A stretch of 64,000 nt of DNA from Nostoc sp. FACHB-110. Its GTDB lineage: Bacteria; Cyanobacteriota; Cyanobacteriia; Cyanobacteriales; Nostocaceae. This document shows positions 52,901 to 61,289 of this stretch, piece after piece. Where the stretch lies: contig NZ_JACJRU010000044.1 in NCBI RefSeq assembly GCF_014697425.1, positions 1-64,000 of the forward strand, given 5' to 3'. Made by a program: the position numbers and the translations under genes. Position 1 is the stretch's first letter, and each line of letters opens with the position of its first letter. The notes under the pieces were generated by a model. The model did no database searches, had not been told where the DNA came from, and saw only the letters and a program-made list of their open reading frames with translations.

Positions 52901-54881
52901 AAATTGGTTGGTTGGACTACAACAATATTCGCTTCCTGCTAATTCTGTCCAGCGCATCTTAAATTCTCCTTCACTGCGTCGTGAATTGGCTGAAATAGTA
53001 AAAAATGTTGAATCTACCAGAAACCAGATTAACCAAGGATTAGATTTTCTGCTATCACACTTCAAGGAAAGCGATATTACAGATAGTTATCTATCTCGCA
53101 ATCAAATTCCTTTTGTCGAATTAGAAAATTTCTTGAACTTGGCTCAAGCTGAACTTGCATACTTTCAAGAATGGTTAACTTACAAAGAAATTTATGAAAG
53201 GCTAGAAAATCTAGGTGCAAAGAAATTCTTAGATATCTTACGTGAAAGCAACCTCGAACCGACGCTTTGGTTTCCAGTTTTAGAGAAACGAATTTACCAA
53301 ACCTGCCTTGATGCTATCCTAGCCCAAAAACCAGAACTCAAAAATTTTAATGTTGAGTTACATGAACAGAAAATCAAAGAATTTTCTCAGCTTGATACTG
53401 ATCAACTAGATGCTGCGAGAAAACGATTAAAACTACTTCATGTACAATGCTGGCAAAATTCTCAAAAGTCCTCAGTTATTCAAGATGAGTTAGCAATATT
53501 AAGGAAAGAAGCCAATAAGAAAAGGCAACATTTACCTATTCGCAAACTTTTGAATGACAAACAAAAAGGCATACCAAACCTGGTTAAAGCATTAAAGCCA
53601 TGCTGGATGATGAGTCCACTTTCGGTTAGTCAATATATTAATGCTGATGTAGTTCATTTTGATGTCCTCATTTTTGATGAAGCCTCTCAGTTGCGTACAG
53701 AAGATGTTGTTCCTGCAATTCTGCGTGCTGATCAAGTTATTGTAATTGGGGATAGAAAACAACTTCCCCCTACATCATTTTTTGCAACGGGAACAGGAGA
53801 AAGTGAAGAAGATTTAGAAGATGAGGATGATGCAAGCTATGAAAGTGTTTTAGATGAATGTTCAAATTTTATGTTTGGACGCACACTAAAATGGCATTAT
53901 CGCAGCCAAGATGAGCGTTTAATAGCTTTTTCTAATAAAAATTTCTACGAATCTGAGTTAGTAACGTTTCCAAATCCAATTCAAAATCCAGATTTGGGAG
54001 TATGGTTTCGACACGTTGCCGATGGAGTATATGATCGCAGTGGACGCAGAGACAATCAACGGGAGGCTCAAGTAGTTGCTCAGTTAGCGTGTGAGCATTT
54101 CCAACGGGTTCCTGACCAATCTTTGGGTATTATTGCCTTTAGCGAAGCTCAAGCTGATGCTATTCAAGAGCAAATAGAGATTTTAGGGAAAAACAATCCC
54201 GAATTTGATATATTTTGCAGCGATAATTCACCACAGTTTTTTCTGAAAGCACTAGAAAACGTTCAGGGTGATGAACGAGATGCAATTATACTCAGTGTTG
54301 GGTATGGTCGTGACTCTGAAGGTAAACTTAATCTTAATTTCGGCCCTATTAATAAGCTAGGTGGAGAACGAAGACTGAATGTTGCTGTCACACGCGCAAA
54401 AAGCAAAATTACGCTGGTTTCTTCTATCGTGGCTGGTGATATCGATATATCACGCAGCAAGAGCAAGGGTTTAAGATTACTGCGGGATTATCTGGAGTAT
54501 GCAGCCACTGGAGGCGAACGGCTAGAAGGTAATTTGTATACTGACCAACTTAAATTTGACTCGCCATTTGAAGAAGACGTTTATCACACCTTAGCAGAGC
54601 GCGGGTATACAATTCGTAGCCAAGTTGGATGTTCGGGTTATCGAATTGACTTGGCAGTTGTCAATCAAAATCGCCCAGGTGAGTTTGTCTTAGGTATTGA
54701 GTGTGATGGTGCATCTTACCATAGTTCCCCGACAGCAAGAGACCGCGATCGCCTCAGACAACAAGTCCTAGAAAAATTAGGTTGGAAGATTCATCGGATT
54801 TGGTCAACAGATTGGTTTCGTAATAAACCCGCGCAAGTTCGCCTTTTGATAGAAAAAATTGAACAGCACTCGAAGCCATAG
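49968..54881 (+). CDS. Giant superfamily 1 helicase-nuclease (DUF4011-like N-terminus, Vsr/DUF559-like C-terminus)
   Basis: A 1637-residue protein. An N-terminal region (1-290, with LTWYDKDKPEEALISPLILVPVEL) fits DUF4011-type proteins. A split SF1 helicase core follows: Walker A QGPPGTGKSQTIV near 306, Walker B FDVLIFDEASQL near 1233, then GDRKQLPPTSFF, WHYRSQDERLIAFSN and VAVTRAKSKITLVSS. The C-terminus (about 1525-1615) has SPFEEDVYHTLAERGY, YRIDLAVVN and LGIECDGASYHSS, a PD-(D/E)XK/Vsr-like nuclease. The 900-residue insert between the Walker motifs holds two tandem duplications. Such helicase-nuclease fusions are often found in antiviral islands, but a defence role is inference. No partner gene is adjacent on either side except by proximity. 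Confidence 0.85.
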   Translation: MRQSNPSSQQNLIQKIAKWKAGLADIGKRNPLIKFREDSPRTLEVLTNEPGIIFQNLIKDKKTLKFQILDSEYQDITRALAPAKNQLELITRQTGNEQLKRLKKIRAEARKSVEERGVNSLFLALGTLTWYDKDKPEEALISPLILVPVELSKESRRDVYKISALDEDVVLNPTLAQKLKQTFGIDFPEAEVIEDLVYNEILTQVRQILAAQKRWQIKENIFLSLFSYAKATMIRDIIENEARIFSHPILQAISGDLTNYQSNYKEPLPASALDAQIKPERIFQILDADSSQQVVIEAAKSGSSFVVQGPPGTGKSQTIVNIITELVGAGKSVLLVAEKETALSVVYKRIAECRLEHICLNLHHSGTTDKRELVKNLSKTIDDLAQISGAYNRQSLFERLVSTRQSLNFYLNSLHIKEKPLDKSPFEIFGEILRKERESIPDVNLILSNFNEWTQNRLLEAKDLLTQLAQFLPFFKGERTTIWAKSSLNSYSYALELEIREKLGEFQQAILTIPNLNQKLQSILQLQPVSNLASVETYDHTLSYISKAPIQLPENWVTTDIFNAQNAFNILKTDVQELEKNSLTSEAKSLLRELSSFLPFLRRESTNIWENSKIKSFFETLEIELNSKLDKIQQSIFRLQSANQRLQTFLGIEPLLKLADIEACIPALRHIQNAPSELPENWTRVDIPNADNAFNKLKADIKFLEENEPFIKQKYHSDLFSSELSALANRFQRYSRFWIIRVFNRRYRRDIKLVKRLSTTQGKISYNELKRDLAQAVKVQAARNELYHSAYPAHQVFGSLFNPEVSQESELSNIEAALSWVNKLQQYSLSSSSVQRIVNSPSLRNELTELVNQLESFAEDFQEGLDFLLLYFDENAIIGSYVPRNQISLTDIINFIDLAKADLAKFRDWLSFKKIYEQLQQSGLQEFVNALRDGKPNPIVFLRNKISQTDYLPAQVFGSLFNPQISTIAELQPIEEALNWLVGLQQYSLPANSVQRILNSPSLRRELAEIVKNVESTRNQINQGLDFLLSHFKESDITDSYLSRNQIPFVELENFLNLAQAELAYFQEWLTYKEIYERLENLGAKKFLDILRESNLEPTLWFPVLEKRIYQTCLDAILAQKPELKNFNVELHEQKIKEFSQLDTDQLDAARKRLKLLHVQCWQNSQKSSVIQDELAILRKEANKKRQHLPIRKLLNDKQKGIPNLVKALKPCWMMSPLSVSQYINADVVHFDVLIFDEASQLRTEDVVPAILRADQVIVIGDRKQLPPTSFFATGTGESEEDLEDEDDASYESVLDECSNFMFGRTLKWHYRSQDERLIAFSNKNFYESELVTFPNPIQNPDLGVWFRHVADGVYDRSGRRDNQREAQVVAQLACEHFQRVPDQSLGIIAFSEAQADAIQEQIEILGKNNPEFDIFCSDNSPQFFLKALENVQGDERDAIILSVGYGRDSEGKLNLNFGPINKLGGERRLNVAVTRAKSKITLVSSIVAGDIDISRSKSKGLRLLRDYLEYAATGGERLEGNLYTDQLKFDSPFEEDVYHTLAERGYTIRSQVGCSGYRIDLAVVNQNRPGEFVLGIECDGASYHSSPTARDRDRLRQQVLEKLGWKIHRIWSTDWFRNKPAQVRLLIEKIEQHSKP

Positions 54882-54962
54882 AAGCAAAATATCCCACCTA
54901 AAAAATGCCGAAAATAGAAGCCAAGATACTGTAGATAAACATCTACCAATTTTTTGCAGACA

Positions 54963-55502
54963 ATGAATAGCAAAGTTAAATTCTTGATGGCGGCTGTCAC
55001 CCTGGCTTTATCATCTGTAGGGGGAAGTGTCTTAGCGCAGACAAAACTGACAAACCAATCAAAAGTAACTATTAATGGTATTGGGCCTGTGCGAGTTGGG
55101 ATGACTGTTAACCAAGCCGCCACAGCCGCAGGTACTCGCTTAGTGGGAAGTTCACCCAATAACACTTGCTACTACGTCAGCCCCCAAGGACAAAGAAACC
55201 AAATAGGTTTTATGGTGACTGGTGGTCGCATTGCTAGAGTCGATATATATAAAAATAGCCAAATTACTACTGTTAAAGGTGCAAAAATCGGTGACACCGA
55301 AGCACGCATCAAAGCACTCTATCCAGGACAAATTCAAGTCTCACCCCATAATTACGTTCCCAAGGGACATTATCTCAGTTTCGTGCCTAAAGACCGTAGC
55401 GATCGCAATTATCGAGTAATATTTGAAACCGATGGCAAGCGTGTAACTTTGATTCGTGCTGGTAAATTGCCAGAAGTTGAGTATGTAGAGGGGTGTTCTT
55501 AA
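54963..55502 (+). CDS. Secreted protein of unknown function
   Basis: A 179-residue exported protein. Signal peptide MNSKVKFLMAAVTLALSSVG with likely cleavage after VLAQT. The mature part holds INGIGPVRVGMTVNQAATAAG, NTCYYVSPQG and GFMVTGGRIARVDIYKNSQI, IGDTEARIKALYPGQIQVSP, resembling small secreted beta-rich proteins common in cyanobacteria and proteobacteria, of unknown role. ATG at 54963 is used rather than the TTG three codons before. It lies 81 bp after the helicase gene on the same strand. The hairpin at 55557-55603 probably ends its transcript. Confidence 0.65.
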   Translation: MNSKVKFLMAAVTLALSSVGGSVLAQTKLTNQSKVTINGIGPVRVGMTVNQAATAAGTRLVGSSPNNTCYYVSPQGQRNQIGFMVTGGRIARVDIYKNSQITTVKGAKIGDTEARIKALYPGQIQVSPHNYVPKGHYLSFVPKDRSDRNYRVIFETDGKRVTLIRAGKLPEVEYVEGCS

Positions 55503-55556
55503 ATATCTCAGTTTTTTCGGGTCTTACAGCAGTTGTCACTTATTCATAATTAGCGT

Positions 55557-55603
55557 AAATCCTCGACTATTCATAGTGTAGAAGTCGGGGATTTAAATTT
55601 TTT
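55557..55603 (+). terminator. Terminator hairpin after the secreted protein gene
   Basis: Arms AAATCCTCGACT (55557-55568) and AGTCGGGGATTT (55583-55594), complementary with one G-T pair, followed by AAATTTTTTCC. Confidence 0.6.
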
Positions 55604-55696
55604 CCCAATAGTATTTATATATTTATTAAGTAAAATCGTCTTGCAGCTTGTAGCTTCTGGAATTTGAGAAATTTTTGTGTGGTAATTGAAAAGTTT

Positions 55697-55730
55697 AGCG
55701 ATGCCTTAGGCGAGCTTTGCTAACGCGCCA
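55697..55730. repeat. Palindromic repeat before the patatin gene
   Basis: GCGATGCCTTAGGCGAGCTT followed by TGCTAACGCGCCA belongs to the same family as the copy inserted in the carbonic anhydrase gene (29718-29750). Confidence 0.55.
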
Positions 55731-55796
55731 TCCTACTGACAAGGATTTTGAAATTGCTCAATTGTCTTGTAGTTATCAGACTTGCTACCAAAAGTT

Positions 55797-58700
55797 ATGA
55801 CTTCATTTCCAGATTCTCATCAAATCAAAACTAACTCTACTGCCCTACCACCTGAATGCACCTACACTCAAGAAATCCGTTTTGCCGTAGTCATGTATGG
55901 CGGAGTGTCTCTAGCTATATACATGAATGGAATCACCCAAGAGTTATTTGAATTAGTCAAAGCCACCGCACCAGACCCAGAAAATACTAAAAATTTAGCT
56001 AAATTTACAGACAAAGAACTAACAGGTTCAGGACGTGTGTATCGCAAACTAGGTCAATTACTAGGTAGTGAATTTTCTGATGAAAATAAACGTAAAGAAT
56101 TATCGGAAATCACACAAACTACATCGATTTCTACACGCTTTGTCATTGATATTCTTTCTGGTACTTCAGCTGGCGGCATTAATGCAATATTTCTTGCAAA
56201 AGCACTTGCGAATGACCAGTCAATTGAGCAAATTAAGAATTTATGGATTAATGAAGGCGATATTGATAAATTAATTAACGATCGCCAATCTTTAAAAGAC
56301 TTACCAGGTATCACCCTCCAACCACAGCCAGAATCTCTACTTAACAGTGAGAGGATGTATATCAAGCTGCTTGACGCCTTTGAGCAAATGGAGAAATTGC
56401 CCTCGCTTCAGTCTTATCCTCACAAATCAAATTCGTATATTTCTCCTTATGTAACAGAGCTAGATTTATATGTAACAGCAACTAATATTCGTGGACAAGT
56501 TGTCCCAATTCAATTAGCTGACCAAATAGTTACAGAAAAAAATCATCGCCATGTTTTTCACTTTGTTTTCTCTGCAGATGAAGCTGATAATAGCCGCAAT
56601 GATTTTGAGAGCAAAAATAATCCATTTTTAGCCTTTTCTGCTCGTTGTACTTCAGCTTTTCCACTGGCTTTTGAGCCTATGACATTAAAAGATGCTGAAT
56701 CAACACTAAGCAAACTAGGAAAATTTAACGCCCAACACTTCAATGAATGGAAGCAAAAATTTCTCAGTAAATATGAAGAGGGAAAAAATTGTGTCACCAT
56801 CTTACCTGCGGAAGAACTTGCTTTTGGTGATGGTGGTTATCTTGATAATAAACCTTTTAGCTATGCCATAGATGAAATTTTACGACATCGCTCTGACTTA
56901 CCTGTAAAGCGTAAGTTAGTTTATATAGATCCATCGCCAGAACAACCTGAATTTAATTCTCAATCTCACAGTAAACCTAACGTTATCGAAAACAGTTTGG
57001 CGGCTCTAATTAGTTTACCTCGTTATGAAACAATTCGAGAAGATATTACCAGAGTCTTAGAACAAAACAGATTGATTGGGCGTTTATTAAGAATCACGAA
57101 CGATTGGAAGTTAGAAGATGATATTCAATCTTTCAACAATTTTCATCAACTAGAAAAACAAACAACAATCACTCAGCAAGATAAGAGTCTTGATGAGATG
57201 ATTCAAGACAAAGGTATTAGTTACGGTAGCTATCACCGATTAAGAATTTCGGCTGTAACTGACGATTTAGCTTTACTGCTGACTAGTACATTTAACTTTA
57301 ATGAAGATTCAGCCGAATTTTTAGCAATTCGTCGCTTATTAAGAGAGTGGCGACAACAATATTATTGTGAATCTCATAAATCTCAGCAAGATGCCTGTAA
57401 AAATTTTGAGAATAACTTTTTAAATACCTTTGACTTTGAATATCATGTCCGTCGATTTTATTTTCTTAAACGGAAAATTAATGATATTTATCGACTTGAC
57501 AAATCTGCAAAAGATATTTTGTGTAAAATTGCGCCGGATGAGCTAGGTTTACAAGAACATCTAGATAAACAAGAGTTGAGAAAAGAATTACAAAACATAA
57601 AATCTATTATCAGTCAAGGACTGAAAGATTTATTTAATGTTAGATATTGCTTAAAGACCCCATTTAAGCATCATTCAATATCTAATAACTTAGTGAACAA
57701 TCAAGAAATAAAGGATAAGATATATTCTTTCCAAGAAACTGCTCAAAAAATTAGTATTAACCGAGGACAATTAGCGAAAATCCTGGATGAATTTCAAGGC
57801 GGCGATCAACAATCATTAAATGAAACTAAAGATAATTCAGCAGCCAAAACTCTTTTAGATAGAAATCGAGACATCTTAGAGAAATTAACTATACAGTTGG
57901 CGGATGTCTTGCAAACTGTTTTTAATACAGTAGAAGAAAAATGTCAAAGAAAATTTGCTGAAGGAAAACAATCAAAATCAGCCGCAAAAATTGTCGCCTG
58001 TAAAGCTATTAAATATTATTTTGATAACTATTTAGATTACGATATCATCACTTTTCCAATTCTTTACGGCAGTGGTATCGATGAAGCAGATGAAGTAGAT
58101 GTGATTCGGATTAGCCCTGAAGATGCTACCGCTTTAATTGATCAGAAAAAAGAAACTAGACGCAAATTAGCAGGTAATTCCTTGTATGCTTTTGGTGGTT
58201 TTCTTAATCAAGAATGGCGGAAAAATGATTTGCTTTGGGGTCGGCTTGATGCTGCGGAACGTTTGATTAGTGCTTTATTACCTGGAGATGATTATCAAGA
58301 AAATCGGCAACAACTAATCAAAGAAGCTCACATAGCAATTCTTGAGGAAGAGTTAATAGTAGGAGAACATCACCAATTATTAAATTTATTGAGTAAGATT
58401 TTAGTGAATATTCCGCCTACTCAACAAGATAAGCGACACATCAGAGATTTTGCTATCAAAACTTTAGGTGAATCGACTTTTGACTCTAGGCTAAAAGATA
58501 TCTTTCAAGGATGTTTAACTAAAGAAGAGCTTTTAAATTACTTTCAAAATAAAAATAGCGGTTATGAGGTAGATCGCCGCCTGGATTCTGCCTTGGCTTT
58601 GCGCTATACTGCGCGTTCAACGCAAGTATTTGGCAAACTTCTTGAAGGTTTATCTAATCAAAAGGTAATCAATGCTAAAGGAATTTCTATTTGGGTAATT

Positions 58701-59096
58701 CGTGTAGGCAGAATACTGTGGGGTTTAGCGGAAATCGCTGTACCAAAAACTTTTTGGAACATAGTATTTCAGTATTGGCTACAGCTATTATATCTAGCGG
58801 AAATTCTCGTAATAATTGGCGGTTTTGTATTCCAGGCTGCCTTTGTGAGTAACTTTGGTGTACAAGCTTTATTAATTACCTTAGCGGTGCAATTTACTTT
58901 CTGGATGTTAAGTTTGATAATTCAAAAACCACGGGAATCACGACCGATTTTAATATTTTTGGCAATTGTTTTATGGTCTGCTTTAGGTCTATTGGGGGCG
59001 CATTCTGTTTGGCAGGCATTATCTAAATATATGTTCAGTCCTCCAGGCAATGCGACTCAGATTTTGCAAAATATCTTGTGGCAATTTCATAAATAA
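55797..59096 (+). CDS. Large patatin-like phospholipase with C-terminal membrane helices
   Basis: A 1099-residue patatin-like protein. The glycine-rich oxyanion region is AVVMYGGVSLAIYMNGITQE (near 30-50), the nucleophile serine lies in LSGTSAGGINAIFLAKAL (near 120), and the catalytic aspartate in FGDGGYLDNKPFSYA (near 345). All three support lipid acyl hydrolase activity. A long middle part (about 380-960) resembles DUF3376-type patatins. Near the C-terminus three hydrophobic helices (LLYLAEILVIIGGFVFQAAF, ALLITLAVQFTFWMLSLI, ILIFLAIVLWSALGLLGA) indicate membrane anchoring. ATG at 55797; TTG at 55782 is the alternative. The gene stands alone; the closest neighbour upstream is a secreted protein. 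Confidence 0.85.
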   Translation: MTSFPDSHQIKTNSTALPPECTYTQEIRFAVVMYGGVSLAIYMNGITQELFELVKATAPDPENTKNLAKFTDKELTGSGRVYRKLGQLLGSEFSDENKRKELSEITQTTSISTRFVIDILSGTSAGGINAIFLAKALANDQSIEQIKNLWINEGDIDKLINDRQSLKDLPGITLQPQPESLLNSERMYIKLLDAFEQMEKLPSLQSYPHKSNSYISPYVTELDLYVTATNIRGQVVPIQLADQIVTEKNHRHVFHFVFSADEADNSRNDFESKNNPFLAFSARCTSAFPLAFEPMTLKDAESTLSKLGKFNAQHFNEWKQKFLSKYEEGKNCVTILPAEELAFGDGGYLDNKPFSYAIDEILRHRSDLPVKRKLVYIDPSPEQPEFNSQSHSKPNVIENSLAALISLPRYETIREDITRVLEQNRLIGRLLRITNDWKLEDDIQSFNNFHQLEKQTTITQQDKSLDEMIQDKGISYGSYHRLRISAVTDDLALLLTSTFNFNEDSAEFLAIRRLLREWRQQYYCESHKSQQDACKNFENNFLNTFDFEYHVRRFYFLKRKINDIYRLDKSAKDILCKIAPDELGLQEHLDKQELRKELQNIKSIISQGLKDLFNVRYCLKTPFKHHSISNNLVNNQEIKDKIYSFQETAQKISINRGQLAKILDEFQGGDQQSLNETKDNSAAKTLLDRNRDILEKLTIQLADVLQTVFNTVEEKCQRKFAEGKQSKSAAKIVACKAIKYYFDNYLDYDIITFPILYGSGIDEADEVDVIRISPEDATALIDQKKETRRKLAGNSLYAFGGFLNQEWRKNDLLWGRLDAAERLISALLPGDDYQENRQQLIKEAHIAILEEELIVGEHHQLLNLLSKILVNIPPTQQDKRHIRDFAIKTLGESTFDSRLKDIFQGCLTKEELLNYFQNKNSGYEVDRRLDSALALRYTARSTQVFGKLLEGLSNQKVINAKGISIWVIRVGRILWGLAEIAVPKTFWNIVFQYWLQLLYLAEILVIIGGFVFQAAFVSNFGVQALLITLAVQFTFWMLSLIIQKPRESRPILIFLAIVLWSALGLLGAHSVWQALSKYMFSPPGNATQILQNILWQFHK

Positions 59097-59118
59097 TCTG
59101 GGAAATATATTCTATGCC

Positions 59119-59157
59119 TATGAGTCATGAATAAACACTAATAACTCATGACTCATA
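59119..59157. terminator. Bidirectional hairpin between the patatin gene and pepP
   Basis: Arms TATGAGTCATGA (59119-59130) and TCATGACTCATA (59146-59157) are perfectly complementary and lie between convergent genes. No T-run is strong. Confidence 0.5.
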
Positions 59158-59172
59158 ACAAACATCAACAAA

Positions 59173-60489
59173 TTAATATATTTTCTCTACTTCATTCACC
59201 TCTTTGGGAACCCCAGCCGTTAATATTTCATGTCCTGTGGGAGTGACTAACACATCATCTTCAATGCGAATACCAATACCAACCCAACGCGGATCGGTTG
59301 CTGGTTGGTCTTCGGCTAGTTTGGTATCTGGGACAATATAAATTCCAGGTTCCACTGTCAATACTTGACCGGGTTGTAAAATTTGCGGTTTATCATCACC
59401 ATGTTGATACACACCAACATCATGGACATCCAAGCCTAACCAATGGCTGGTGCGGTGCATATAGTATGGTTTGTATTTCTCTTCTTCAATGAGTTTATCA
59501 ACTTCACCTTTGAGAATCCCGAGGTCAACTAGACCCTCGGTGAGGACGCGTACAGCAGCATCGTGAACACAATTGAATGTATTACCTGGTTGTACTTGAG
59601 CGATCGCTTGTTTTTGAGCTGCTAATACAATTTCATATAATGCCTTTTGTTCTGGCGTAAATTTACCACTGACAGGGAATGTTCTGGTGATATCCGAGTT
59701 GTAATAACCATACGCACAACCAGCATCAATTAACAGCAAGTCGCCGTCTTGCATTTGGCGTTCATTTTCGATGTAGTGGAGAACGCAAGCATTTACACCG
59801 GAAGCCACAATTGAAGGATAAGCTGGCCCCATACCACCCCGCAGCCGAAAGATGCGTTCAATTTCAGCTTGAATTTCGTATTCATAACGGCCGGGTTTTG
59901 CGATCGCCATTGCTTGATTATGTGCTTCAATAGCAATCAAAGCTGCTTGGCGCATCATTTCTAATTCGGCTTCACTTTTAATTAGCCGCATACTGTGTAG
60001 CACTGTACAGGTATCTTCAATGGCAATTGGCCCTGTACCACGTTTAGGATAAGTCCGCAGTAAAGTTTGATAATTTCTGAGAACTTTTTCATTAAAAGCG
60101 CGATCGCGTCCTAGGTGATAATAAATGCGATCAGCTTTTTCTAAATATTGTGGCAACTTTTCGTCTAATTCGTTAATTGGGTAAGCTTCATCCGCACCAT
60201 AAAACTCTTTGGCTTTTTCTACCCCACAGCGATAACCAGACCAAACTTCCTTTTCACGCTCCTTTGGCTGGACAAACAAAATAAACTTGTGTTCTGGATG
60301 ATGCGGTGCTAATACTGCAACGGCTTGCGCTTCATTAAACCCAGTCAAATAATAAAAATCGCTATCTTGGCGATAAGCATATTCAACATCATTGTGCATG
60401 ACTGCCATTGGCGCACTCCGAAAAATTGCAGTGCCATTACCAATTTTTGCCATTAACTGTTCGCGGCGCTGCCGATATTCTGATTGCAT
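59173..60489 (-). CDS. pepP: Xaa-Pro aminopeptidase (PepP-type)
   Basis: A 438-residue M24 metallopeptidase that removes N-terminal residues next to proline. The N-terminal domain (about 1-170) begins YRQRREQLMAKIGNGTAIF. The pita-bread catalytic domain shows GMGPAYPSIVASG, then the dinuclear metal ligands in LLLIDAGCAYGYYNSDITRTFPVSG, HRTSHWLGLDVHDVG, TVEPGIYI and GIGIRIEDDVLVT. All five ligand positions appear present. ATG at 60489. It converges with the patatin gene. Housekeeping peptide turnover is expected. Confidence 0.93.
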   Translation of the reverse strand: MQSEYRQRREQLMAKIGNGTAIFRSAPMAVMHNDVEYAYRQDSDFYYLTGFNEAQAVAVLAPHHPEHKFILFVQPKEREKEVWSGYRCGVEKAKEFYGADEAYPINELDEKLPQYLEKADRIYYHLGRDRAFNEKVLRNYQTLLRTYPKRGTGPIAIEDTCTVLHSMRLIKSEAELEMMRQAALIAIEAHNQAMAIAKPGRYEYEIQAEIERIFRLRGGMGPAYPSIVASGVNACVLHYIENERQMQDGDLLLIDAGCAYGYYNSDITRTFPVSGKFTPEQKALYEIVLAAQKQAIAQVQPGNTFNCVHDAAVRVLTEGLVDLGILKGEVDKLIEEEKYKPYYMHRTSHWLGLDVHDVGVYQHGDDKPQILQPGQVLTVEPGIYIVPDTKLAEDQPATDPRWVGIGIRIEDDVLVTPTGHEILTAGVPKEVNEVEKIY

Positions 60490-61289
60490 AGTGGTTCAAT
60501 TTGTGAAATTATTGTGTTACTTTACACATTTAACAGCTATAGGCTCAACAGATAAAGCCTTTGTGCAGTTGCTTGTCTCAGTTATTTTAACTAAATATTT
60601 CTCACGCTTCTATTAAAAAAGAACAGCCTTAAGAAGTCAAAAGTAAGAAGTCAAAAGTAAAAAGGTAATCCCCTTAAATAGCACTTTGCTATAAATTAAG
60701 CTTTTGGTTGAACAGAGTGTGGGCAAGACGTTGTTGCAAGAGGATTCCCAACACAAACGCCTTTAAAAGGCGGGGCTTCTGAGCCAAGCGGTTGTTGGGG
60801 CTGATGTTTCGCTACGCCCTACACCCTACACCCAGCCCTTTTGGGGCTGGGTGATTTTTGCATCAGTCTTGTTCTAGTAGCTGTTGTCTATTTCCTGATA
60901 AATATTAACTTTTGTCGGGCTGATTTTATCAACTCGATTTTTTTATTTTCATAACAACAATGTTTTCAAACCAGCATTTTGTTAAGAAAACATTGTATTA
61001 CTTGGGCATTTATATTTTTAATTACTGCTAACTAAATCACAAAAATATTTTTGATTGGCAAAGCCTGACATAAATAAAATACACTGACAATCTGAAATAT
61101 TGATTATTAGACACTTGCAAAAAAAATAGAAATGCTTTACGCGCATTATTATGCAAATTAACCTCTATTTTGCTTATCAAAAAATGTTTATAAAAGAACA
61201 ATAAAAAATGAATAACTGTTATTTGGTTACAGAAAGGTATTCTCTCTTCAAGGTAAAACTTTGAATACAACCAGTCATAAAAAGAAACT
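60490..61289. other. 800-bp intergenic region with an orphan terminator-like structure
   Basis: Between divergent pepP and the FG-GAP gene. It contains AAGTCAAAAGTAAGAAGTC tandem repeats (60632-60660), a compound stem CCCAACA (60747-60753)/TGTTGGG (60793-60799) around a hairpin CGCCTTTAAAAGGCG (60759-60773), and a terminator-like hairpin at 60829-60859. The rest (60860-61289) is AT-rich and carries no gene that I can support. Confidence 0.4.
60829..60859 (+). terminator. Orphan intrinsic terminator
   Basis: Perfect 10-bp arms CACCCAGCCC (60829-60838) and GGGCTGGGTG (60844-60853) with a 5-nt loop and ATTTTTG after them. No protein gene lies upstream on this strand, as pepP runs the other way, so it may end a small RNA or be left from a mobile element end. 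Confidence 0.55.

Noticed and set aside
60490..61289. Intact IS element
   Set aside because: Palindromes resemble mobile-element ends but no transposase frame is present.
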